The notes under the pieces are model-generated. The model saw only the letters and a list, made by a program, of their open reading frames with translations. It ran no database searches and was not told where the DNA came from. Made by a program: the position numbers and the translations under genes. A stretch of DNA of 64,000 bases, from the NCBI RefSeq assembly GCF_000239695.1, contig NZ_JH470338.1, forward strand, positions 1 through 64,000, given 5' to 3'. Source of the DNA: Actinomyces graevenitzii C83. GTDB taxonomy: Bacteria; Actinomycetota; Actinomycetes; Actinomycetales; Actinomycetaceae. Below, in pieces: positions 29,766 through 38,908 of the stretch (position 1 is its first letter; each line of letters begins with the position of its first letter).

Positions 29766-30830
29766 ATGCGCGTAGTACTAGCCCCGGGCTCGTATGCTTA
29801 CGAGCCCGGGGGAGTGCCCCTGGTTGCAGGCTCTTATAGTGCCGCTTGGGTAGCTGATTGTTTGGCTCGGGGCTGGCGTGCCAAGCGTCCTGGCGATCGC
29901 CTTGATGTGGCCGGCCAGCCCGACATGGCGGTGGAATCTGGTGCCTATGGGCCGGTGGTAGCCGCCCAAGGCCAGCATTACGTTGATCTAGCGCGCCTGT
30001 GCTCACTGCCAGCTGATACTCACCAGGCCGGCCTTCAGGCTGCTAGTGGCTCCACTTTTGCTTTAGGGGTTGCTTTTAAAGCGGCTTTAGAACAGCTTCC
30101 GGCGGGCTCAACCGTGGTGGTGGGGGCAGCTCGCAGCGCTATTCACGACGGCGGCGCCGGGTTCTTGCAGGCCCTGGGTGGGGCGCAGGCGGCTTGGCAG
30201 CTAACCGCGCCCTACCAGCTGATTGTGGCTTTAAGTGACGCCATGGCCCTGTCTGGTTTAAGCGGGGCTGGGGCCAACCTGAGTGCACTAACAGATCTAG
30301 ACGCTGTCCAGGTGCAGGAAATTGATCGGCGCGCGGGAGCCGCTAGCGCCCAGTGCCTGCGCCAATTAGAGGCGGCTCGCCCAGCCCATAGGCGTCAGCT
30401 GCTAACCCAAGGCCCGCGTTTAACGCCTAGTGCTTGGGGTAGTGGCGCGCTTGGAGGCGTGAGCCTGATTTTGGCGGCTCTGGGAGCTAATTTGGTTTTG
30501 GCCGGCAACTATTACGCCCAGGCCACCGACTTAGTGCAGCTAGCGGGCCAAGCGCAACTGCTAGTTACCGGCTATGGGCAGGCTTTCGACGTCGTCGCAG
30601 GCAGCCCCCTAGAAACTGTGGGGCAGGCAGGGCTTGAGCATGGGGTGCCGGTGGTGGCGCTGCTAGGGCAAGGCACTTTGGGGCGCAGCGAGCTGGCTGA
30701 AGCTGGCATAACCCGCCTGCACACGCTTGATGAGGTACTAGATACCCCCTGGTGGCAGGCCAGTAGCGAGCAGGTAGCCCAGGGGCTTGAGCAAATTGGA
30801 CAGCGTTTGGCGCAGGCTTGGTCGCGCTGA
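29766..30830 (+). CDS. degenerate glycerate kinase homologue
   Basis: 354 aa. Overall glycerate kinase (GlxK/GarK) pattern: N-terminus MRVVLAPGSYAYE (family APDSFKGS), central AIHDGGAGFLQALGG (family ATNDGGAGMLQALG, ~res 122-136), C-terminus LLVTGYGQAFD (family VITGEGRLD, ~res 259) and HGVPVVALLGQG. Several catalytic-type residues differ: the N-terminal DGGEGT is replaced by PDMAVESG, and EGR-x-D by YGQAFD. So it may be inactive or have another role. It follows the M20 gene by 3 bp with no visible RBS (coupled translation) and precedes dgt. Confidence 0.7.
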   Translation: MRVVLAPGSYAYEPGGVPLVAGSYSAAWVADCLARGWRAKRPGDRLDVAGQPDMAVESGAYGPVVAAQGQHYVDLARLCSLPADTHQAGLQAASGSTFALGVAFKAALEQLPAGSTVVVGAARSAIHDGGAGFLQALGGAQAAWQLTAPYQLIVALSDAMALSGLSGAGANLSALTDLDAVQVQEIDRRAGAASAQCLRQLEAARPAHRRQLLTQGPRLTPSAWGSGALGGVSLILAALGANLVLAGNYYAQATDLVQLAGQAQLLVTGYGQAFDVVAGSPLETVGQAGLEHGVPVVALLGQGTLGRSELAEAGITRLHTLDEVLDTPWWQASSEQVAQGLEQIGQRLAQAWSR

Positions 30831-30842
30831 AAAGGAAAACTT

Positions 30843-32114
30843 ATGGAATTTATAACTGGTGCTTATAGGTCGCATGATTGTGAGCGTTACCTGCCTGAAG
30901 CCAGCAAGTCGGCTGAGCGCACCGCCTTTGAACGTGACCGTGCCCGCGTGCTGCACTCTTCAGGCCTGCGCCGCCTGGGCGCCAAAACCCAGGTGCTTGG
31001 CCCTACCAGTGACGATTTCGTGCGCACCCGCCTAACCCACTCACTGGAAGTAGCCCAGGTAGGCCGCGCCCTAGCCGGTGAAATGGGCTGCGACCCGGAC
31101 GTGGTGGACACCGCCTGCCTCAGCCACGATCTGGGCCACCCTGCTTACGGTCACAACGGCGAAAAAGCCCTAGATATAATTGCCGCCGACATTGGCGGAT
31201 TTGAAGGCAACGCCCAAACTTTGCGCCTACTTACCCGCTTAGAGCCTAAAGTGATCGCCCCCGATGGGCGCAGCCTGGGCCTAAACCTGACCCGCGCCAG
31301 CTTGGATGCCACCGCCAAATATCCTTGGGCTAAAGGTGCCGGGCCCGGGGGAGAAGAGGGTAAAAGCGCCCGCAAATACTGCTTTTACAGCGACGACGCC
31401 GATATCGCGGCCTGGATGCGTCAAGGTGCCCCCACCTTCAAACGCTGCATCGAAGCCCAAATCATGGATCTTTCAGACGACATCGCCTACTCAGTGCATG
31501 ACGTGGAAGATGCCATCAGCTTAGGGGCTATGGATCCGGTAGAGGCAGATAAAGACAGTGAGCTGGAGGGATTAATTAACTCCACGCTTTCCTGGTACCA
31601 CCCCGACTTTAGTGCCGATGAGCTAGGCCAGGCCTGGCATCGCCTGCGCAACAGCTCCTACTGGCTGGCTAGCTACGACCATTCACGCCTTGACCAAGCT
31701 GCCCTTAAAACCATGAGCTCCCAGCTCATTGGCCGCTTTGTAGATGCCACCGTGCTGGCCACGCGCCAATGCTACGGGGCCGGGGCGCTTACCCGCTACG
31801 CCGCTGATCTAGTGGTGCCGCGAGAAATCCAAGCCGAAATCATGATCCTTAAAGGCGCCGCCGTGCGCTACGTAATGGCGCCGCGTGAACATGAACCTAC
31901 TTACCTACGTCAGCGCACCATCCTTTTTGACCTGGCCCAGGCCATGGAAGAAGGCGGCGAAAAGCTACTTGACCCGGTATTTCGCGCTGACTGGCGAGCT
32001 GACACCAGCGACAGTGCCCGCAAACGTGTAATTGTGGATCAACTCGCCTCACTGACCGACAACTCAGCGCGGGCCTGGCATGCACGCTACTGCGGCTGGT
32101 TCAGCCAGATTTAA
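30843..32114 (+). CDS. dgt: deoxyguanosinetriphosphate triphosphohydrolase-like protein
   Basis: 423 aa. HD-domain: first His in RTRLTHSLEVAQVGRAL (~res 60-76), HD pair in CLSHDLGHPAYGHNGE (~res 92-107), and Asp in IMDLSDDIAYSVHDVEDA (~res 203-220). Hydrolyses dNTP to nucleoside and tripolyphosphate. RBS AAAAGGAAAA (30830-30839). Directly upstream of dnaG, an arrangement conserved in Actinobacteria (Mtb Rv2344c-Rv2343c). Confidence 0.95.
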   Translation: MEFITGAYRSHDCERYLPEASKSAERTAFERDRARVLHSSGLRRLGAKTQVLGPTSDDFVRTRLTHSLEVAQVGRALAGEMGCDPDVVDTACLSHDLGHPAYGHNGEKALDIIAADIGGFEGNAQTLRLLTRLEPKVIAPDGRSLGLNLTRASLDATAKYPWAKGAGPGGEEGKSARKYCFYSDDADIAAWMRQGAPTFKRCIEAQIMDLSDDIAYSVHDVEDAISLGAMDPVEADKDSELEGLINSTLSWYHPDFSADELGQAWHRLRNSSYWLASYDHSRLDQAALKTMSSQLIGRFVDATVLATRQCYGAGALTRYAADLVVPREIQAEIMILKGAAVRYVMAPREHEPTYLRQRTILFDLAQAMEEGGEKLLDPVFRADWRADTSDSARKRVIVDQLASLTDNSARAWHARYCGWFSQI

Positions 32115-32154
32115 CCCGTCGGGGAAGTTAAAAATCAGCTTAACTAAAACCCGC

Positions 32155-32160
32155 TAGTAT
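32155..32160 (+). promoter_or_regulatory. -10 box, leaderless start of dnaG
   Basis: TAGTAT ending 6 bp before GTG 32167. Confidence 0.55.
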
Positions 32161-32166
32161 GGGCTC

Positions 32167-34156
32167 GTGGCTGGCAAGATCCTACGTGAAGACATTGATG
32201 AGGTCCGCTCACGGGCAAACATTGAAGAGATCGTGGGCCAGCACGTCACGCTCAAAAGCGCCGGGGTGGGCTCTCTAAAAGGGCTGTGTCCTTTCCACGA
32301 CGAAAAGACCCCCTCCTTCCATGTGCGCCCACAGGCTGGTTTCTTCCACTGCTTTGGTTGCGGTGAAGGTGGAGATGTAATCACCTTCGTTGAGAAAATT
32401 AACCACCTGACCTTCGCTGAGGCAGTTGAGCAGCTGGCGGCTCAAACCGGGGTGAGCCTGCGCTATGAGGAAGGCAGCGCCCCCACTAACGCCATTGAAC
32501 CCGGTACCAGACAGCGTCTAGTGGCTGCTAATCGCGCCGCTGAAGCCTTCTACCGCAGTCAACTAACCAGTCCAGAAGCGGCCGCCGCCCGCCAATTTTT
32601 AGGTCAGCGCGCCTTTGACCGCCAGGTGGCTGAGCGTTTCGGTATCGGCTATGCCCCTAAAGGCTGGGATAACCTGGCCCGCCACCTGCGCTCACTGGGC
32701 TACACCGAATCTGAACTCACCGACTCGGGCCTGTGCACCCCCGGTAAACGCGGCGTCTATGACCGTTTTAGAGGCCGCCTGATCTGGCCCATCCGCGACA
32801 TCACCGGGGTCACCGTGGGCTTTGGGGCCCGCAAACTCTATGACGATGATGAAGGCCCCAAATACCTAAACACTCCCGAAACTGTTCTATACAAGAAAAA
32901 CCAGGTGCTTTACGGGCTAGACCTGGCTAAAAAAGCTATCGCCTCCACTCACCAAATTGTGGTAGTTGAAGGCTACACAGACGTGATGGCCGCCCAGCTG
33001 GCCGGGGTGGAGACCGCTGTGGCCACCTGCGGCACCGCATTTGGGGAAGGCCACGTGCGCATTGCCCGGCGCCTGATTGGTGACTCGGCTGACCCAGCCG
33101 CCGGGGTGCTGCTGCGCTCAGGTGGGGCCCGGGGTGGGGAAGTGGTTTTCACTTTCGACGGTGACGCCGCTGGGCAAAAAGCCGCCCTGCGTGCTTTTGG
33201 TGAAGACCAGCACTTTGCTGCCCAAACTTTCGTAGCTGTCTCTCAAGGCGGCATGGACCCGTGCGAGCTGCGCCTAGCGCGCGGCGATGAGGCAGTTAAA
33301 GCCCTGGTGGCTGGGCGCAAGCCACTGTTTGAGTTCGTTATCCGCAACGCCCTTAAAAACGTTGATTTATCAACCGCTGAAGGGCGGGTTAACGGTTTGC
33401 GCGCCGCCGCCCCGGTGGTGGCCGGAATCCGTGACCGCGCCCTGCGCAGCGAATACACCCGCTCCCTGGCCGGCTGGCTGGGGATGCGTGAAGCTGAAGT
33501 AGCTGGAGCCGTGCGCGCCGCTGGGCGGCGCGGGATAGGGGCCCAATGGTGAACGCGCTGGCGTCCCCGGGGCGGCGGAAGCTGCCAGTGCTAGCGAGGC
33601 GCGGCGTCGGGCCATAGAAGCAGACCCACTGCTGCGCCTACAACGCCAAACCCTAGAGGTAGCCCTGCAACTGCCCCAACTGGCCGCCCAAGCCGGGGTA
33701 GATAACTGGACCCGGGAACTATTTGACCTACCCAGCTACCGCGCCGTGTTTGACGCCATCATGGCTGCCGGCGGCTACGCCAAATACACCGAAATTGCCC
33801 GCGAAATTAACGCCGCCCACCCGGGCCTACCTGAGACTGAACGCGAGCGCCAAGCCCTGCAACAGTGGGGGGCGCAGGTGCGCGAATTTACCCCGCAAAT
33901 AATTGATTCTTTGCTTACTGAGTTGGCGGTGGCCCCCCTGCCGGTTTCTGCTAAAAACGACGACGTCGCTGGGCAGATCAACTATGGTGCCGGGGTGCTG
34001 CGCTCGGCAGGGGAGATGTCTTTTAACCGCCGTTTGGCCGATCTGCGTTCACGCCAGCGCCGTATGGCCCTGGACGATCCTGAATATCGCCAAGTGTTTA
34101 CGCAGATCGTGGAGCTGGAAACGCAGCGTCGCCAGCTTTTCCACCATGACCGTTAG
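32167..34156 (+). pseudogene. dnaG: DNA primase DnaG, frameshifted in the window
   Basis: The first frame (32167-33552, 461 codons) has the zinc-binding domain (LCPFHDEKTPSFHV, FHCFGCGEGGD), the RNA-polymerase domain, and TOPRIM motifs VVVEGYTDVMA (~res 264) and VFTFDGDAAGQKA (~res 330). It ends early with RRGIGAQW-stop. A second frame continues the same protein from about 33543 to 34156 (PNGERAGVP..., LLRLQRQTLEVALQ, ELFDLPSYRAVFDAIMAAGG, RLADLRSRQRRM), the helicase-binding C-terminal domain. Removing one G from the GGGG run at 33538-33541 joins the frames into ~662 aa, a normal DnaG length. dnaG is essential, so this is likely a sequencing/assembly indel or, less likely, a tolerated or programmed frameshift. 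Confidence 0.88.
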
Positions 34157-34180
34157 GGTTATTGGGGTTTACCGGCTCTT

Positions 34181-34672
34181 TTATAGGCCCTTTTCGCGTA
34201 GCTGACGCATGGCCTGCACGCGGTACTTGCGCTCTAGGCGGTCAATGTAAAGCTTGCCTTCAAGGTGGTCGGTTTCGTGCTGCAAGCAGCGGGCCATGAG
34301 CTCTTCACCCTCAACCACTACCGGCTTGCCGTCCAGGTCGATGCCCTCCACGCGGGCATACCAGGCGCGCTCGGTGGGGAACCATAGGCCGGGCACGGAC
34401 AGGCAGCCTTCGTCGCCGTCCTGGTACTCGTCCTTGGAAACTTCCACTAGCTTGGGGTTGAGGACGTAACCGATTTCGCCGTCGATGTTCCAAGAGAAAG
34501 CACGCAGCCCCACACCAATCTGGTTAGCGGCCAGGCCGGCGCGGCCTTCATCGTCAACGGTTTCTAGTAGATCTTCAACGAGCTGCTTAACAGTGTCGTT
34601 GATGTCAGTGATCCAGTCGCATTCAGTGCGTAGTACGGGGTCTCCAATAATACGGATATCGCGGTAAGCCAT
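34181..34672 (-). CDS. def: peptide deformylase
   Basis: 163 aa. All three motifs: GLAANQIGV (~res 46), EGCLSVPG (Cys metal ligand, ~res 91), QHETDHLEG (HExxH metal site, ~res 133). Removes formyl from nascent N-termini. The three-base-pattern GACAAT on the minus strand lies 6 bp before the ATG, a weaker candidate leaderless -10. Convergent with dnaG. Confidence 0.95.
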   Translation of the reverse strand: MAYRDIRIIGDPVLRTECDWITDINDTVKQLVEDLLETVDDEGRAGLAANQIGVGLRAFSWNIDGEIGYVLNPKLVEVSKDEYQDGDEGCLSVPGLWFPTERAWYARVEGIDLDGKPVVVEGEELMARCLQHETDHLEGKLYIDRLERKYRVQAMRQLREKGL

Positions 34673-34806
34673 GGGCCTATTGTCTCACGGCTTAAGGAAC
34701 GGTATAAACTATCCCGGTTAGCGCTTAAAGCGCCCTTCATAGCTAGGTCATCCCCCTAAACGGCCTGCTCGTAAGGTTTAAGTTCCCATCAACCCTAAAG
34801 GTTCAT

Positions 34807-35613
34807 ATGCAGGTTTCACGCCGTAATGTAACGCGCGCGGCGCTTTGGAGTGCGCCGGCTTTGATTGCTACCTCAGCTGCTCCGGCTCTGGCGGTTTCTG
34901 CTGATAAGCAGGCTGGCCAGGTGGTGGCTGTGCTGTGGTCTAACACTTTCTCTGATGTTGGTCAGGGTAAAACTACCGGTACCGATAAGCACTACCAGCC
35001 GTGGATTATTTACCCCACTGCCACTAAAACCGGCTCAAATACGCTGGTGGTGACTAATGCCACGGCGGCTTCTACGCTGGGTTCAGCCCAGAAGGGTACT
35101 GGCAAGCTAACCCCGGCTCCGGCTAGCAAGAGTGGCTACTACGAGCAGGTTGGTAGGGGCCAGCAGATCCATGTGGTGATTGAAAACATTGGCGATACTT
35201 CATCTCCCGGTTCAGATGAGTACGCTGATGTGGCACGTATCAGCCAGGAGGATGTGCCCAGGGGTACGCGTTACACGCGCGGCACGGCTGCTAACCCGGC
35301 TTGGCCTTCGCTAGTTATGCGTGACCAGGGTTGGTATTCGGTGGTACAGGGGACTCGCTCCACTTCGGATGGTAATCACTGGTTTGGGGTGCGCTCTAAG
35401 GGCGCTAATGGCCGCACTAAGTGGGATTTGACCTTGCAGCTCAACCAGAACTTCACTTCGCCTAACGACGGCGCCAGTGCGGTTACCTTCGATCTGTTCT
35501 GGCCTTCACGTCTGCCGGCTACATTCCCTAAGCGCATTAGTGCCAAGCTGATTTACCGCGTGACGGTTACCAGCCCGTGGGGGACCGTGGTTTACACCAC
35601 CAGCCCCATCTAA
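34807..35613 (+). CDS. Tat-exported hypothetical protein
   Basis: 268 aa. N-terminus has a twin-arginine signal (SRRNVTRAALWSAPALIATS) with cleavage likely after APALA (~res 29). This RRxVxRxAxWSAP pattern is common in exported actinobacterial proteins of unknown function. The mature part is Ser/Thr/Gly-rich beta-type sequence with repeated aromatic residues (WYSVVQGTRS, HWFGVRSKG, FDLFWPSRLP) and no motif I recognise. No membrane or sorting signal at the C-terminus, so it is probably secreted. RBS AAAGG at 34796-34800. Confidence 0.75.
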   Translation: MQVSRRNVTRAALWSAPALIATSAAPALAVSADKQAGQVVAVLWSNTFSDVGQGKTTGTDKHYQPWIIYPTATKTGSNTLVVTNATAASTLGSAQKGTGKLTPAPASKSGYYEQVGRGQQIHVVIENIGDTSSPGSDEYADVARISQEDVPRGTRYTRGTAANPAWPSLVMRDQGWYSVVQGTRSTSDGNHWFGVRSKGANGRTKWDLTLQLNQNFTSPNDGASAVTFDLFWPSRLPATFPKRISAKLIYRVTVTSPWGTVVYTTSPI

Positions 35614-35623
35614 AGCGCTTATG

Positions 35624-35664
35624 CCCCGCTTGTCGGCCCGTTTTGGGTGGCAGGCGGGGTTTTT
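35624..35664 (+). terminator. terminator after the Tat-exported protein gene
   Basis: CCCCGCTTG (35624-35632) with CAGGCGGGG (35651-35659), followed by TTTTTG. The following ~180 bases (35665-35842) are G/A-rich low-complexity sequence (GGCAAGGGGGAGCAAGGGGGAG near 35796-35822) with no supported gene. Confidence 0.8.
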
Positions 35665-35842
35665 GTTTTGGGTGCGGCTAGGGCGGCGCTCGACGGCGGC
35701 GCTGGGCGGACTCGACGGCGCCAGGCTGGCCCTGGCCGTAGCTGCGGATAGTGGTGGCTGCTGAGGGCCGGCGCAGTGGCTGGGAGCTGAGGGGGAAGCT
35801 GGCAAGGGGGAGCAAGGGGGAGCCTGGGCTGCTTGGGTAAAC

Positions 35843-35870
35843 AAAAACCCCGGAGGTTTTACCTCCGGGG
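35843..35870 (-). terminator. terminator of tRNA-Asn
   Basis: On the minus strand CCCCGGAGGT (35870-35861) pairs with ACCTCCGGGG (35857-35848), 3-nt loop, then TTTTT. It ends 4 bp from the tRNA 3' end. Confidence 0.9.
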
Positions 35871-35873
35871 TGC

Positions 35874-35948
35874 TGGCTCCTGCGACTGGATTCGAACCAG
35901 TAACCGTCCGATTAACAGTCGGATGCTCTGCCGTTGAGCTACGCAGGA
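35874..35948 (-). tRNA. tRNA-Asn (GTT)
   Basis: Acceptor TCCTGCG pairs with CGCAGGA; anticodon loop CTGTTAA gives GTT; T-loop GGTTCGAATCC; encoded CCA end at 35874-35876. 75 nt. Confidence 0.96.
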
Positions 35949-36032
35949 ATTGCTCGCGCAGGAAGAAACTTTATCAAGCCTGCCCACGCATGTCTAATCG
36001 GCGCAAAGGTGGCTTTTCCTTGAAATTCCGCG

Positions 36033-36578
36033 CTAATCTTCTTGTGTGGCCAGGCCCACACTAAGTTTAGTTTGGGTTTCTGCCTGCTTTAGGGCCGCCA
36101 ATTGCTCCTCATTAAGGGATGCATCGGCCTCAATTAAAGACAGGCAATACAGTGAATCGTCGCTGCGACGACGGATAGTGATAGTGGCTAGCGCCCCACC
36201 GCCAAGGGGTACGTTGTCGCGGCGCACCACAATGGCACGCTCGACTTGCTGCCTTAAAGTGCGTGCCAACTGATCAAGCCGCTCACGCTCACCCTTATCA
36301 GTGGGCTTAGCTAGCACGCACTGGGTGGGGGAGGCGTTGATGGGGTTGATGGTGAATTTGCGCTCCTGGCCATCCCACGCGGCCCGCTCTACCTCATCCC
36401 AAGCGCAAAGCGGGGTTTTGGTTCCGTCGCTAGCTACGCGTACCAGGCCGGACTTAGCGGCCACCAGCCAGGCGTCGTCGTCGCCTTCTAGGCGGTAAGC
36501 GGCAAGTAACTTATCGGCACTAAAGGCCTGATGGATCGGGGCGGGCAGCTTTGGGCCCGGATGCAACCAAGCGAACAT
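36033..36578 (-). CDS. conserved hypothetical protein, possibly PH-like
   Basis: 181 aa, cytoplasmic, no signal or membrane segment. The region AYRLEGDDDAWLVAAKSGLVRV with CAWDEVERAAWDGQERKFTI (~res 27-75) has the beta-strand/W-D-E-V pattern of bacterial PH-like domains seen in unnamed actinobacterial proteins. The C-terminal half is helical and Glu/Arg-rich. I do not recognise a function. The upstream region, shared with the DUF3145 gene, holds a perfect inverted repeat at 36640-36666. Confidence 0.7.
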   Translation of the reverse strand: MFAWLHPGPKLPAPIHQAFSADKLLAAYRLEGDDDAWLVAAKSGLVRVASDGTKTPLCAWDEVERAAWDGQERKFTINPINASPTQCVLAKPTDKGERERLDQLARTLRQQVERAIVVRRDNVPLGGGALATITIRRRSDDSLYCLSLIEADASLNEEQLAALKQAETQTKLSVGLATQED

Positions 36579-36639
36579 ACAATTAATTAAATCATTGTCT
36601 AGTTAACGATGACGTGGGCGGCCTATTGGTATAAACTTC

Positions 36640-36666
36640 GCGTTATACATAACGTGCGTATAACGC
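36640..36666. promoter_or_regulatory. inverted repeat between PH-like and DUF3145 genes
   Basis: GCGTTATAC (36640-36648) and GTATAACGC (36658-36666), perfect 9-bp arms with a 9-nt spacer. Left arm overlaps a smaller GTTAT/ATAAC repeat. It lies in the divergent region, so it is a candidate operator. Confidence 0.5.
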
Positions 36667-36755
36667 CGCTAGGTGATCCACACACTCTCGGCTCGACACG
36701 ATGTTTTTAGACGTAGGGGAAGACGAGCTAAAAACCACTCAGGAGGTGTTTCGTC

Positions 36756-37253
36756 GTGGCTGTTGGTTACACCCGCGGTGTAGTTTTCGTGCACTCTGCA
36801 CCCAGGGCTTTGTGCCCACACGTGCAGTGGATGCTAGAAGACGTATTGAAAACTGAGGTGCACTTGGAATGGGGTGTTCAAAAAGCTACTCCAGGTGTGC
36901 TGCGTACCGAGTATTCATGGGTAGGTCCCGTTGGTACTGGGGCGCTGCTGGCTTCGGCAATGCGTGGCTGGGCTAATCTGCGTTATGAAATAACTGAGGA
37001 AGCCACCTTAGGCCACGACGGTTCGCGCTGGTCACACACGCCCGACCTGGGGATTTTCCACGCACAGATGGATGTGCATGGAAACATTGTGGTTCCTGAA
37101 AACCGTATTCGCGCCGCCCTTGAGGCTGGCGACCCCGAACAGATGCGCCGTCAACTAGACCTGGCCCTGGGGCAGGCTTGGGATGACGAGCTGGAGCCCT
37201 TCCGCTACGCGGGCGCTGACGTTTCGGTGCGCTGGCTACACAAGTTCGCCTAA
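36756..37253 (+). CDS. DUF3145 family protein
   Basis: 165 aa. Family blocks: GVVFVHSAPRALCPHVQW (~res 8-25), EWGVQKATPGVLRTEYSWVGP, RYEITEEATLGHDGSRWSHTPDLGIFHAQ (given here in part as positions 75-103), and ending VSVRWLHKFA. An actinobacterial family of unknown function that often sits near fatty-acid synthesis and pdh genes, as here. Strong RBS AGGAGG (36741-36746), GTG start. Long (>170 bp) upstream region. Confidence 0.92.
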   Translation: MAVGYTRGVVFVHSAPRALCPHVQWMLEDVLKTEVHLEWGVQKATPGVLRTEYSWVGPVGTGALLASAMRGWANLRYEITEEATLGHDGSRWSHTPDLGIFHAQMDVHGNIVVPENRIRAALEAGDPEQMRRQLDLALGQAWDDELEPFRYAGADVSVRWLHKFA

Positions 37254-37319
37254 ACTCCCCAACCCCCCTTTAAGTTCCCTCCCGCCGCGTCCATTGGGCG
37301 CGGTTTTCCTTTGCTTTAA

Positions 37320-37382
37320 GCGGCTGCTTTAGGTGGTGGTGATTAGGCGACAGTGAACAGCGCGGCTGCTTTAGGCGGCGGT
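37320..37382. repeat. 21-bp direct repeat at the fabF 3' end
   Basis: GCGGCTGCTTTAGGTGGTGGT (37320-37340) and GCGGCTGCTTTAGGCGGCGGT (37362-37382), two mismatches, start-to-start 42 bp. The second copy covers the fabF stop codon and last codons; the first looks like a vestigial copy downstream of the gene. Confidence 0.75.
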
Positions 37383-38591
37383 AAATACGAGCGCCACGTT
37401 GTGCCCGCCAAAGCCAAAGGAGGTAGAGGCGGCCGCCTGGGTCTTTAGCTGGCGCCCCTGGGGTCCGACGACGTCGATGGCGGTTTGTGGGTCTAACTCA
37501 CCTGGCATAAGTGTCGGGGGAGCCCACTGCTTAGCCAATGCCAAAACCGTCAGCACCGCCTCAAGGCCGCCAGCCCCACCTAGCAGGTGACCGGTCATAG
37601 ATTTAGTGGCGCTAACCGCCGCCTGGGGAACAACCCGTGCCAGCATAACGGCTTCAACGCCGTCCCCGGCCGGGGTGGAAGTAGCGTGGGCGTTAACGTG
37701 TCCCACCTGTGCGGGGCTAATGCCAGCCTGAGCAATAGCCTGGCGTAAAGCCTGTTCTTGACAGTGTCCATCAGCCATCGGACGCGCCACATCGTAGGCA
37801 TCGCAGGTAACTGCGCTGCCATCAAGATAAGCCAAAACCTTAGCCCCACGCGCCTTGGCGTAAGACTCAGCCTCAAGCACCAGCGCACCCGCGCCCTGAC
37901 CCAGCACAAAACCGTCACGGTCACTAGCAAAAGGCCTGCAAGCCCCAGATGGGTCAGGGTTAGTAGATAGCGCCCGCATGGCCGCAAAAGCCGCCACCGT
38001 CAGCGGGTGCAGGGCGTCGTCGCAGCCACCGGCAACAACCACGTCGGCCCTACCTAAACGAATCAAATCAGCGCCATAACTAATGGCCTCCGCCCCTGAA
38101 GCGCAAGCCGAAACCGGGGCGTGGGCGCCTGCGCGGGCCGTAAACTCCATAGCTAATGTGGCCGCAGGGGCATTAGGCATTAGTGCCGGCACAGTAGTGG
38201 GGGCAACCCTACGCGGCCCTTTAGTGCGCAAAGTATCCCAAGCATCCATAACCGTAGTTACGCAGCCCATGCCGGGGGAGAAGCTAACCGCCAAACGCTC
38301 GGGATCTACCTGCGCCGTCGAGCCAAAAGCCTGCGCCCAAGCCTGACGGGCAGCAATCAAAGCGCACTGGGTGGCCGGATCTAAGCGCCGCACCTCGCGT
38401 GCAGAGAGCAGCTCGCTAGGGGGAACCGGCAACTGCCCGGCCACGCGCACAGCCAACCCATACTCATCCACCCAAGGAGCCTCAAGGGCGCTAATCGCGC
38501 ATCGCCCCGCGCGTGCCCCGGCCCAAGTTTGCTCCACATCAACCCCCAGCGGGTTAATAGTGCCCAGGCCGGTAACTGCAACGCGCTCCAT
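37371..38591 (-). CDS. fabF: beta-ketoacyl-ACP synthase II (KAS II)
   Basis: 406 aa. Catalytic Cys in VSACASGAEAIS (~res 160), His in VNAHATSTPAGD (~res 301), Lys/His in TKSMTGHLLGGAGG (~res 330-343), glycine-rich SFGFGGHNV near the end. Elongates acyl-ACP by condensation with malonyl-ACP. It follows acpP by 29 bp on the same strand. Confidence 0.95.
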   Translation of the reverse strand: MERVAVTGLGTINPLGVDVEQTWAGARAGRCAISALEAPWVDEYGLAVRVAGQLPVPPSELLSAREVRRLDPATQCALIAARQAWAQAFGSTAQVDPERLAVSFSPGMGCVTTVMDAWDTLRTKGPRRVAPTTVPALMPNAPAATLAMEFTARAGAHAPVSACASGAEAISYGADLIRLGRADVVVAGGCDDALHPLTVAAFAAMRALSTNPDPSGACRPFASDRDGFVLGQGAGALVLEAESYAKARGAKVLAYLDGSAVTCDAYDVARPMADGHCQEQALRQAIAQAGISPAQVGHVNAHATSTPAGDGVEAVMLARVVPQAAVSATKSMTGHLLGGAGGLEAVLTVLALAKQWAPPTLMPGELDPQTAIDVVGPQGRQLKTQAAASTSFGFGGHNVALVFTAA

Positions 38592-38620
38592 TAGCTAAAA
38601 CCTAGTTTCAGGACTTTGGG

Positions 38621-38869
38621 TCAGGACTCTAGGGAAGCCACCAAATCAACCGCCTCGCCCACAGTGCGCAAAGCAGTGGCCTGAGTGTCGGCGATAGTGA
38701 TGTTGAAGTGCTCCTCAATGCGGGTGGTAATGCTCAGCAGGTCCAAAGAGTCAATATCCAAATCCGCCGCAAAACTGGCGCCCTCAACTACTCGCGCGGC
38801 ATCTACCCCCGTCTCCTCATTGACGATCTGGGCGATTGCCTTAACGATTTCACTACGCTCATGTGCCAT
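38621..38869 (-). CDS. acpP: acyl carrier protein
   Basis: 82 aa acidic four-helix protein. The phosphopantetheine Ser is in DLDIDSLDLLSITTRIEE (~res 41). RBS AAAGGAG (38877-38883, minus). First gene of an acpP-fabF unit; carries growing acyl chains. Confidence 0.96.
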   Translation of the reverse strand: MAHERSEIVKAIAQIVNEETGVDAARVVEGASFAADLDIDSLDLLSITTRIEEHFNITIADTQATALRTVGEAVDLVASLES

Positions 38870-38908
38870 ATCGACTCCTTTGAAGCAGGACTAGTAACGA
38901 TATAGATT

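Noticed and set aside
35690..35842. Small gene on the minus strand downstream of the Tat-exported protein
   Set aside because: Low-complexity G-rich sequence with no RBS and no similarity pattern; it overlaps the terminator regions on both sides.
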